Assembly: GCF_030408915.1 (NCBI RefSeq)
Contig: NZ_CP047654.1
Coordinates: forward strand, 1,612,001 to 1,676,000
Source of the DNA: Corynebacterium guangdongense
Lineage (GTDB): Bacteria; Actinomycetota; Actinomycetes; Mycobacteriales; Mycobacteriaceae
Reading direction: 5' to 3'
Length of the DNA: 64,000 nt
The notes beneath the pieces are model-generated. The model did no database searches. It saw nothing but the letters and a program-made list of their open reading frames with translations, and was not told the DNA's origin. Shown here in pieces: positions 29,651 through 36,828 of this stretch. Position 1 is the first letter of the stretch. Every line of letters starts with the position of its first letter. The position numbers were made by a program, and so were the translations under genes.

Positions 29651-29686
29651 GTGTTCTCCTGTGTGTGGGGTATTTCCGGGGACAGC

Positions 29687-30676
29687 CTAGTAGGTCTGCC
29701 GCTGGGGACGCGGGGCGTCGACGAGCACTTCCCGCGTGCGGGTGACGTCCCGGGCCATGTTGTCGAGCAGCTCCTCGACGGAGTTGAACTTGAGCATGTC
29801 GCGGATCTTCTCGACGAAGGACACCGTCGCGAGGCGGCCGTAGAGATTGGCGGACCTGTCGATGATGAAGGATTCGACCGAGCGCTCGTTGTCGCCGAAG
29901 GTGGGGTTGGTGCCCACGGAGATGGCCGCCGGGTAGGACAGGCCGGGCTCCATGTCACCGGTGATGGGGTCCTCCCCCTGCACCGTGAACCAGCCGGCGT
30001 AGACGCCGTCGGCGGGCACGGCCACCGATTCCGGGAAGTACATGTTCGCCGTCGGGTAGCCCAGCTCCGCGCCGCCGCGGCCCGCTCCGTGCTCCACCTC
30101 CGCAGTGAGCTGATAGGTGCGGCCGAGCATGTCGTTGGCCTGGTGGATCTCGCCGTCCGCGAGGTGCCGGCGCACGTTCGAGGAGCAGATGCGCTCGGAG
30201 CCGTCGTGGAGCAGCTCGACAATGGTCACGCCGACCCCGTGCTTCTGGCCGAGCTCGACCATGGTCTCGGCGGTGCCGGCCGCGTTGTGCCCGAAGGTGA
30301 AGTTCTCGCCGACAACGACGTGACGGGCCTTGAGCCTGTCCATGAGCACCTGAACGAAGTACTCCTCCGGAGTCAGTCCCGCCAGTTCGCGGTTGAAGTC
30401 GATGACGAGGATTGCGTCCACGCCCAGCTCCGCGCAGAGCAGGGTGCGCTCGCGCATCGTCGTCAGCAGCGTCGGGGTGCGCTCGGGGGCGAAGACGGCG
30501 GTCGGGTGCGGGTCGAACGTCATGAGGATGCTCGGCACGTCCAGTTCACCGGCGGTTCCGACGGCGGTGTTGATGAGCCGGCGATGGCCACGATGCACGC
30601 CGTCGAAGACGCCGATGGTCACCACGCTGCCCTCGAGCTCCTCGTGGATGTCGTCGAGTCCCTGCCAAATAATCAC
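29687..30676 (-). CDS. ribF: Bifunctional riboflavin kinase/FMN adenylyltransferase
   Basis: 329 aa. Makes FMN from riboflavin and FAD from FMN. The N-terminal adenylyltransferase has GVFDGVHRGHRRLI, the C-terminal kinase has GVYAGWFTVQG and ISVGTNPTFGDNERSVESF. The start is GTG at 30676; TAATCT (30683-30688, minus strand) lies 6 nt before it, so the mRNA should be leaderless. It is divergent from truB, whose start codon is only 29 bp away. iunH follows. Confidence 0.94.
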   Translation of the reverse strand: MIIWQGLDDIHEELEGSVVTIGVFDGVHRGHRRLINTAVGTAGELDVPSILMTFDPHPTAVFAPERTPTLLTTMRERTLLCAELGVDAILVIDFNRELAGLTPEEYFVQVLMDRLKARHVVVGENFTFGHNAAGTAETMVELGQKHGVGVTIVELLHDGSERICSSNVRRHLADGEIHQANDMLGRTYQLTAEVEHGAGRGGAELGYPTANMYFPESVAVPADGVYAGWFTVQGEDPITGDMEPGLSYPAAISVGTNPTFGDNERSVESFIIDRSANLYGRLATVSFVEKIRDMLKFNSVEELLDNMARDVTRTREVLVDAPRPQRQTY

Positions 30677-30682
30677 CCCGCC

Positions 30683-30699
30683 AGATTACGGCATAAGCT
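30683..30699. promoter_or_regulatory. Back-to-back leaderless promoters of ribF and truB
   Basis: The ribF -10 (TAATCT on the minus strand, 30683-30688) and the truB -10 (TAAGCT on the plus strand, 30694-30699) are separated by only 5 bp, each 6 nt from its start codon. The -35 region of each lies inside the coding sequence of the other. Confidence 0.65.
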
Positions 30700-30705
30700 T
30701 TGAGC

Positions 30706-31602
30706 ATGACTGATCCCCTCTCCGATTCCGGACTCGTCGTCGTCGATAAGCCGGCGGGCATGACCTCACACGACGTGGTCGCCCGCCTGCGCCGCTACTT
30801 CGGGACCCGCAAGGTCGGCCACGCCGGCACGCTCGATCCGATGGCCACCGGAGTGCTCGTGGCCGGCATCAACCGCGGCACGAAGTTCCTCGCCCACCTG
30901 GTCGCCGCGACGAAGAGCTACGACGCGACCATCCGCCTCGGCGCCGCGACCACCACCGACGACATGGAGGGCGAAGTCATCTCCACCGCGCCCGTCGGGG
31001 CCACCGAGGCCGTGACCGAGGAGGACATCCGCGCGGGCGTCGCCGCCCTGACCGGCGAGATCATGCAGCGCCCCGCCAGCGTCTCCGCCATCAAGATTGA
31101 CGGCAGGCGCGCCCACGAGCGCGTCCGCGAGGGCGAGGAGGTCGAGATCCCGGCCCGCCCGGTGACGGTGACGCGCTTCGAGATCCACGAGATCCGCCGC
31201 GAACCGCTCGAGATCGACGTCAGCGTCGACTGCTCCTCCGGCACCTACATCCGTTCCCTGGCGCGCGACCTGGGCGAGAGCCTCGGCGTCGGCGGGCACC
31301 TGACGGCGCTGCGCCGCACCGCCGTGGGCAACTACCTGCTTGCCGACGCCCGCAGCCTCGCGGACCTCGAGAAGGACCCCGCGCTGTCCCTGACGATCGA
31401 CGAGGCGATGATCCGCTCCTACCCCACCCTTGAGGTCACGGCGGAAGAGTACGAGGCGCTGGCCATGGGCAAGTGGCTGGAACCCCGGGGACTGGCGGAC
31501 ACCCACGCGGCGATCGGCCCCGACGGGCGGGTCGTGGCGCTGGTGGCGGAGAAGGGCACGCGCCTGTCGACGGTCTTCGTCGCCCGCCCGTCCACCCTCT
31601 AG
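30706..31602 (+). CDS. truB: tRNA pseudouridine55 synthase TruB
   Basis: 298 aa. Converts U55 of the T-arm to pseudouridine. GLVVVDKPAGMTSHDVVARLRR and the catalytic Asp in the GTLDPMATGVL motif are clear, with SGTYIRSLARDLGE later and a PUA-like C-terminal part. ATG 30706 is preferred to a TTG at 30700; TAAGCT ends 6 nt before it. Its last bases overlap the convergent pptT by 4 nt. Confidence 0.95.
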   Translation: MTDPLSDSGLVVVDKPAGMTSHDVVARLRRYFGTRKVGHAGTLDPMATGVLVAGINRGTKFLAHLVAATKSYDATIRLGAATTTDDMEGEVISTAPVGATEAVTEEDIRAGVAALTGEIMQRPASVSAIKIDGRRAHERVREGEEVEIPARPVTVTRFEIHEIRREPLEIDVSVDCSSGTYIRSLARDLGESLGVGGHLTALRRTAVGNYLLADARSLADLEKDPALSLTIDEAMIRSYPTLEVTAEEYEALAMGKWLEPRGLADTHAAIGPDGRVVALVAEKGTRLSTVFVARPSTL

Positions 31603-32300
31603 GTCTGCCGTCGCCGCTCATCCAGTGCGCGCACGCAGGTGGAGGCGACGAGGTAACCGTCCGTCGCCGCCCACCGGCCGTTGATGAACGGCACCGGCGT
31701 CGGGCGCACCAGCAGATAGGAAATGAAGGTGCCGTCGGGGCGGATGTCGATCTCCGCCTGTTCGAAACCGAGCCAGCGCTTGGTCAGCGGGAACCAGGCC
31801 TTGTAGGTGGCCTCCTTCGCGCAGAAGAGCAACCGGTCAGGGTACGGCACCCCGGCCGCCTCCAGGCTGGTCATCTGCGCCATCTCCCCCGGTCGGGCGA
31901 TGGCACCGAGGATGCCCTCGGGCAGCTCCTCCGCCGGTTCCACGTCCACGCCCACCGAGCGGATCGCGCCCTCCGGGGCCACCAGCGCGGCCCGGTAGCC
32001 GTCGGTGTGGGTCAAGGAGCCGCAGTACCCCGTCGGCCACAGCGGCATCCCCCGCTCCCCGCGGTAGATCGGGGCCTCGGCGATGTGGGTGGCCGCGCCC
32101 AGCTCCTTGAGCGCCTGGTGGGCGCACCAGCGGGCGTCACCGAACTCTGCCTGCCGGTTCGGGACCGCGTGCGAGACCATCGTCCGCTCCAGCGGATGGA
32201 GAGCGTTGTAGTTGGTGAGGTCCGGTTCGCCGCTGACGGTGAACATGTACACGAAGCGGGCCTCCACCGGGAACAGGTGGGCCAGGACGTCAGGGGTCAT
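31599..32300 (-). CDS. pptT: 4'-phosphopantetheinyl transferase (PptT type)
   Basis: 233-aa Sfp-class enzyme that attaches 4'-phosphopantetheine to carrier proteins for mycolate and polyketide-type synthesis. Motifs: LTHTDGYRAALVA, VGVDVEPAEE (metal-binding Asp/Glu) and FCAKEATYKAWFPLTKRW. The start ATG overlaps the stop of the phosphoesterase upstream by 4 nt (ATGA). In Mycobacterium tuberculosis the same arrangement pairs PptT with PptH, which removes the phosphopantetheine again (established); the conserved coupling here suggests the same opposing pair. Confidence 0.94.
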   Translation of the reverse strand: MTPDVLAHLFPVEARFVYMFTVSGEPDLTNYNALHPLERTMVSHAVPNRQAEFGDARWCAHQALKELGAATHIAEAPIYRGERGMPLWPTGYCGSLTHTDGYRAALVAPEGAIRSVGVDVEPAEELPEGILGAIARPGEMAQMTSLEAAGVPYPDRLLFCAKEATYKAWFPLTKRWLGFEQAEIDIRPDGTFISYLLVRPTPVPFINGRWAATDGYLVASTCVRALDERRRQT

Positions 32301-33136
32301 CGCAGCGCCCCAAACCGGATCGTTTCGGTGTTCTCAATCCTCATCACCTCGTAGGGCCACGGGCGTCGTTCCTCCCTTTCGGGCCAGCGCTGCCACTCCC
32401 GGGGATAGCCCAGGGAGACCTCGACGTGCGGCACCCCGTCGACGATGAGCTCCGAAGGGGTGTGCAGGTGCCCGTAGATGACCTGCTGCGCGTTGTAGCG
32501 GGTCGGCCAGGAGCGGGTGTGCCGGGTGCCGGACCACAGGCCGATCTCGGGATGGAGCAGGCGCAGCGTGGGCTCCTGGACCAGCGGCCAGTGGTTGATG
32601 AGAATCGTCGGGCCCGTAATCCTCGATAACCGCTTCACCGAGTAGGCCAACCGGTCCCAACACCAGGCCCGGATGTCGACGAAGGGCGCGATGGCGAATT
32701 CGTCGGTCATGACGACCTGGTTCCGGTGCGCCGCGGCGACCGCCTCGTCCACGCTCGTCCCCGGGGTGCGGAAGGAGTAGTCGTAGAGGGTGAACAGCGG
32801 GCAGACGGTCACGCCCCCGAACACCGGGAAAGCGTCCTCGGGCGTGGTGACGCCGATGTCGCGGCACCCCTCCACCAGCTGGGTGTACTTGTCCCGGCCC
32901 TTGAAACGGTCCCCTGAGCGGGAGAAGAGTTCATGGTTGCCCGGCACCCAGATGACCCGCTGGTAGCGGCGGCGGAGGATGTCGAGCTGGTAGAGCACCG
33001 TGTCGGTGCGCTCGGCGACGTCTCCGGCGACGATCAGCCAGTCAGAGGGATCCCGCGGTCGAAGGGAGTTGATGTGCTCCGCGTTCGCCTTCACGGCGGC
33101 GTGCAGGTCGGAGACCGCCCACAGGGTGGTGCTCAC
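32297..33136 (-). CDS. PptH-like metallophosphoesterase, coupled to pptT
   Basis: 279 aa. Calcineurin-type dinuclear metallophosphoesterase with all blocks: AVSDLHAAVK, AGDVAERT, VPGNHELFSR, LINHWPL and YGHLHTPS. By family and by its 4-nt overlap with pptT it is the likely counterpart of mycobacterial PptH (Rv2795c), which hydrolyses phosphopantetheine from carrier proteins; the name is inference. The start is GTG at 33136, supported by AAGGAG seven bases upstream; the frame is open to 33181. A close paralogue lies at 35974-36759. Confidence 0.88.
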   Translation of the reverse strand: MSTTLWAVSDLHAAVKANAEHINSLRPRDPSDWLIVAGDVAERTDTVLYQLDILRRRYQRVIWVPGNHELFSRSGDRFKGRDKYTQLVEGCRDIGVTTPEDAFPVFGGVTVCPLFTLYDYSFRTPGTSVDEAVAAAHRNQVVMTDEFAIAPFVDIRAWCWDRLAYSVKRLSRITGPTILINHWPLVQEPTLRLLHPEIGLWSGTRHTRSWPTRYNAQQVIYGHLHTPSELIVDGVPHVEVSLGYPREWQRWPEREERRPWPYEVMRIENTETIRFGALR

Positions 33137-33140
33137 GGGC

Positions 33141-34499
33141 TCACTCCTTCCGGTCTTCGCCTGATTCCGGTGCCGAATCAAGGTCCTGGTCGGTGACCGC
33201 CCACTTCATGGAACGGAAGCGGTGGACGACGGCCACCAGCCTAATCGTGATGAAGGCCAGCAGCCCGATCCAGATGCCGACAAGCCCGCCATCGAGGGCG
33301 TAGGAGAGCCAGATCGCAGGCAGGAAGCCGAGAACCACCGAGGCGATGGAAATGGTGCGCAGGAACGCCGCGTCGCCCGCGCCGAGCAGGACGCCGTCGA
33401 TGGCGAAGACCACGCCGCCGAGGACGATCATCACCAGCAGCAGCCACCACGGGCCCCGCATCGCGGCCAGAACCGCCTCGTCCGTGGTGAAGATCCGTGG
33501 AATGAGGGTTGACCCGATCCCGAAGACAGCGGCCAGGATGAGGGCGAAGATCGTCGAGAAGAGCGTGACCTGACGCCCGAGGCGCCGGGCGACCTTGACG
33601 CTGCCCCGGCCCAGCGCCGCACCGGTCAGGGTCTGTGCTGCGATGGCCAGCGAGTCGAGCACCAGCGTGATGAAGTTCCACAGCTGCAGCATGATCTGGT
33701 GGGCCGCCAGCGGCGCGGTGCCGAACCGGGCCGCCACCGCCGCGGCCGAGAGGAACGCCACCTGGAAGGACAACGAGCGCAGGATCAGGTCCCGGCCCAG
33801 GATGAGCTGACGCCACATGACCTTCGGCTTGGGCGCCCAGCCGCCGGCGTGTTCCCTGGCCAGGCAGACCAGGAAGAGCAGGGCGGTGACGCCCATGCCC
33901 AGCACGTTGGCGAGCGCGGAGCCGTTGAGCCCGAAGGCGTTGACCAGCAGGGGCAGGCTGATCCCGCCGGGGATCAGTCCAGCCAGCACGAAGATCAGGG
34001 GCCGGCGCGTGTCCTGGACGCCGCGCAGCCAGCCGTTGCCGGCCATGATCACCAGCGTCAGCGGGATGGAGACGGCGTTGACCGACAGCCAGGAGCTGGT
34101 GGCCGCGGCGGTGCGCTCCTCCCCCGTCATGAACATCGCGATCTGGTCGCCGAAAAGCCAGATGACGCTGGCCAGCAGTAGCCCGACGGCGAGTCCGATC
34201 CAGGTCGCCTGCACGCCTTCCGCCACCGCCTCGGGGCGTCGTCCGGCGCCGAAGAGCCGGGATGACCGGGCGGTGGTCCCGTAGGACAGGAACGTCAGTT
34301 GGGTGGTGACTGCGGAGTGCACCGCGGCGCCGGCGGCCAGGGCCGCGAGATCGAAGGCGCCCAGGCTGCGCCCGACCACCGCGGTGTCGAGCATGAGGTA
34401 GAGCGGCATGGCCGCCAGCACGCCCAGCGCCGGGAAGGCCAGCGCGAAGATCTGCCGAGCCGACACGCCGCCGCCAGCGGAGGGAGTGGCCTCGGCCAT
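33141..34499 (-). CDS. dinF: MATE-family multidrug/toxin exporter (DinF-like)
   Basis: 452 aa with twelve hydrophobic segments. MATE proteins export cationic drugs and metabolites using H+ or Na+ gradients; DinF is the damage-inducible subgroup usually found at this locus. ALGVLAAMPLYLMLDTAVVG and the conserved FLSYGTTARSSRL region are typical of the first half. The start ATG 34499 overlaps the nrnA stop, and the PptH-like gene follows 4 nt after the stop, so nrnA, dinF, the phosphoesterase and pptT form one operon. No LexA box was seen to explain the din name. Confidence 0.9.
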   Translation of the reverse strand: MAEATPSAGGGVSARQIFALAFPALGVLAAMPLYLMLDTAVVGRSLGAFDLAALAAGAAVHSAVTTQLTFLSYGTTARSSRLFGAGRRPEAVAEGVQATWIGLAVGLLLASVIWLFGDQIAMFMTGEERTAAATSSWLSVNAVSIPLTLVIMAGNGWLRGVQDTRRPLIFVLAGLIPGGISLPLLVNAFGLNGSALANVLGMGVTALLFLVCLAREHAGGWAPKPKVMWRQLILGRDLILRSLSFQVAFLSAAAVAARFGTAPLAAHQIMLQLWNFITLVLDSLAIAAQTLTGAALGRGSVKVARRLGRQVTLFSTIFALILAAVFGIGSTLIPRIFTTDEAVLAAMRGPWWLLLVMIVLGGVVFAIDGVLLGAGDAAFLRTISIASVVLGFLPAIWLSYALDGGLVGIWIGLLAFITIRLVAVVHRFRSMKWAVTDQDLDSAPESGEDRKE

Positions 34500-35494
34500 C
34501 AGGACTCGCCTGCCTCCCCGCGGATCTCGGCGACGGACTCCAGCAGCTGGTTGACCACGTCCTCGGCCTCCCCGTAGACGGTGTACCCGGCGGCTTCGGC
34601 GTGACCGCCGCCGCCAAGGCTCCGGGCCAGGTCAGCGACGTTGATGGCGGTCGAGCGCAACGAAGTGGCCCAGCCGCCGTCGTACTGCTCCTTGAACACC
34701 ACGCCAACGTCGCAGCCGTCCAGGGAGCGGACGAAGTCGATGAGTCGCTCCACGGCGGCCCCGGAATGGGTGCGGATGTCCTTGTGGGAGGCCATGATCA
34801 CGGCGACGGTGCGCTCACCGGCGGGCAGCAGCCGGATGTTGGCCAGGGCCCGTCCGATCATCGACAGATCCGCCGGGCTCGTCTTGTCCAGCAACTCCTC
34901 GGCGATCTCCCGGATGTCGATGCCGTAGTCCATCAGCTCCGCCGCCAGCGTGTGCATGGCGGGCGATCCCCAGCGGAAGCTGCCGGTGTCGGTCACCAGT
35001 CCCGCGTAGAGGGCGTGCGCGATGGACTCGTCCAGCTCGACGCCGAGGTAATGGAACAGCTCACGCAACACCGAGGTGGTCGACTCCCGGACATCGACGA
35101 GGTTGTGCGCGCCGTAGCCCGGGTTGGAGACGTGGTGGTCGATGACCAGCAGGCGGTCCCGGTAGGCGGCGACCTCGTCCGTGAGCACGCCGGTACGGTC
35201 GATGGAGCCGCAGTCGACGGTGACCACGAGGTCGACGTCCGGGATCTCCTCACCCAGCAGGATTTCCCCGGCTCCGGGGATCGTCAGCAGGTTCGGCGCG
35301 ACCGGGTAGGGCTGACCGATCATCGGCGTGACCGTCTTACCCAGCTGTCGCATCGCCAGGGTCAGCGCCATGACGGATCCGATGGCGTCGGCGTCGGGGC
35401 GCAGGTGCCCGACCACGGCGATGGCATCGGCCGCGGTGAGCATCTCGGCCGCCCTGCGGTAGGCGGCCTCATCGGAGGCGGGGGAAACCGTCAC
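34499..35494 (-). CDS. nrnA: DHH-family phosphoesterase (NrnA-type oligoribonuclease / pAp phosphatase)
   Basis: 331 aa. Degrades short RNA oligonucleotides and 3'-phosphoadenosine 5'-phosphate. DHH-domain motifs: [25 protein letters not shown] and [13 protein letters not shown]; the DHHA1 domain ends with the [15 protein letters not shown] motif. The start is GTG at 35494 overlapping the rbfA TGA (GTGA), so it is translationally coupled with rbfA. In actinobacteria this gene follows rbfA regularly. Confidence 0.93.
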   Translation of the reverse strand: MTVSPASDEAAYRRAAEMLTAADAIAVVGHLRPDADAIGSVMALTLAMRQLGKTVTPMIGQPYPVAPNLLTIPGAGEILLGEEIPDVDLVVTVDCGSIDRTGVLTDEVAAYRDRLLVIDHHVSNPGYGAHNLVDVRESTTSVLRELFHYLGVELDESIAHALYAGLVTDTGSFRWGSPAMHTLAAELMDYGIDIREIAEELLDKTSPADLSMIGRALANIRLLPAGERTVAVIMASHKDIRTHSGAAVERLIDFVRSLDGCDVGVVFKEQYDGGWATSLRSTAINVADLARSLGGGGHAEAAGYTVYGEAEDVVNQLLESVAEIRGEAGES

Positions 35495-35928
35495 TCCTCG
35501 TCACGCTTCTTGTACGGGTCCGTGTCACCGGCGTAGGTGGCGTTCTTCTTCAACTCCGCCAGCTCCTCGTCACGGGCGCGGGCCCTGGCCAGCAGCTCCT
35601 CCATGTGGGCGGAGGACTGCGGCATGGTGTCGAGTTCGAAGGAGAGCGTCGGGGTGAAACGCACCCCGAGCTGGTCGCCGACCTGCTTGCGCATCTGGCC
35701 GCGGACCCGGGCCAGCGCGTCGGCGGCGGCCTCATAGTCCGGCTCCTCGTCGATGGTCGCTCCGCGGACGGTGTAGTACACCGTGGCGTCGTGCAGATCG
35801 CCGGTGACCCGGGTATCGGTGACCGTGACCAGGCCCAGTCGGTAGTCGCTCTTGTCCATCTCCAGAGCGGTTGCGACGATCTGCTGGATGCGTTTGGCCA
35901 TTCGGCCTGCGCGGGCGTTGTCCGCCAT
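35491..35928 (-). CDS. rbfA: 30S ribosome-binding factor RbfA
   Basis: 145 aa. KH-fold assembly factor acting in late 16S maturation and cold adaptation. Motifs: [37 protein letters not shown] and [12 protein letters not shown]. The acidic/basic C-terminal tail is longer than the minimal fold. The start ATG has AGAGGAG about eight bases upstream. In most actinobacteria rbfA follows infB directly; here a phosphoesterase gene is inserted between the two. Confidence 0.95.
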   Translation of the reverse strand: MADNARAGRMAKRIQQIVATALEMDKSDYRLGLVTVTDTRVTGDLHDATVYYTVRGATIDEEPDYEAAADALARVRGQMRKQVGDQLGVRFTPTLSFELDTMPQSSAHMEELLARARARDEELAELKKNATYAGDTDPYKKRDEE

Positions 35929-35973
35929 GATCTCATCTCCTCTACGTCGGCCAGCTATTACTTCGGTGACATT

Positions 35974-36759
35974 CTACCCTGTCCGCATCACGGGGAATGG
36001 CCACGGCCTCCCTGCGGGTCGACGTCCGCGCTCGAAGGGGTAGCCCAGCGACACGTCCACATGGGTGACGCCGTCCACCACGGTTTTCTCCGGAATGTGG
36101 AGGTGACCGTGGATGACCGTCCGGGCCCGGTACTTGAGCGGCCAGTCCCGGGTGTGTGCCGACCCGCACCACAGGGCGATGTCCTGCTCGTGCAGCCGCT
36201 CGGTGGGTTCGCGCACCAGCGGCCAGTGGTTGACCAGGACGGTCTCCCCCGCCACCCTGTCAAGCCGGTCGGCGGTGTAGTCCAACCGCTCGGCGCACCA
36301 TTGCTCGACGTCGACGTAGGGGGCGATCGCGATCTCGTCGTCCAGCTTCACCTTCGCCCGTGCCACGGCCTGCTTCGCCGTCAGCCCGAGGGGGCGGAAG
36401 GTGTAGTCGTAGAGGGTGAACAACGGGCACACCGTCACCCCGCCGAAGACGGGGTACGGGTCCTCCGGCGTGACCACGCCCAGCGCCCGTAGCTCCCCCA
36501 CCAGCGCGCGGTATCGTGCCTTACCCGCGACCCGCTCGCTGCGCCGGTTGAAGAGCTCGTGATTGCCGGGCACCCAGAGCACCCTGCCAAAGCGCCGGGT
36601 CAGGGGCCCGAGGGTGGCCACGACGTCGGGGATCTTCTCCGCGACGTCCCCGGCGACGATGAGCCAGTCCCCCGGATCCGTCGGCGCGAGCTTGTCGACG
36701 GCCGTCTGGTTCTCCCGGAAGGAGACGTGCAGGTCGCTGACCGCCCAGAGAGTCTTCAT
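35974..36759 (-). CDS. Second PptH-like metallophosphoesterase, between infB and rbfA
   Basis: 261 aa, clearly a paralogue of the pptT-linked enzyme: LWAVSDLH, DWLIVAGDVAE, WVPGNHELF, PVFGGVTVCPLFTLYDY, VNHWPLV and HGHLHIPE are shared with matching spacing. All metal ligands of the fold are retained, so it should be active. Compared with the other copy it lacks the last 15 or so residues and has a shorter middle segment. A terminator-like hairpin precedes it (36772-36806), so it probably has its own promoter (CATTAT is 6 nt before the ATG, weak). Substrate unknown. Confidence 0.86.
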   Translation of the reverse strand: MKTLWAVSDLHVSFRENQTAVDKLAPTDPGDWLIVAGDVAEKIPDVVATLGPLTRRFGRVLWVPGNHELFNRRSERVAGKARYRALVGELRALGVVTPEDPYPVFGGVTVCPLFTLYDYTFRPLGLTAKQAVARAKVKLDDEIAIAPYVDVEQWCAERLDYTADRLDRVAGETVLVNHWPLVREPTERLHEQDIALWCGSAHTRDWPLKYRARTVIHGHLHIPEKTVVDGVTHVDVSLGYPFERGRRPAGRPWPFPVMRTG

Positions 36760-36771
36760 GCATCAATAATG

Positions 36772-36806
36772 ACACGCCCGCCAGCCGGGATGGCTGACGG
36801 GCGTGT
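36772..36806 (-). terminator. Hairpin after infB
   Basis: Arms ACACGCCCGCCAGCC (36772-36786) and GGCTGACGGGCGTGT (36792-36806) with a single mismatch and a 5-nt loop; on the minus strand followed by CATTATTGATG, in the gap between infB and the phosphoesterase. Confidence 0.75.
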
Positions 36807-36828
36807 TCAGGTGAGGGTCCGGACCTGA

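Noticed and set aside
33141..34499. SOS-induced dinF
   Set aside because: The name was inherited from family knowledge; no LexA box is visible before the operon, and it is translationally coupled to nrnA, so SOS control is not supported here.
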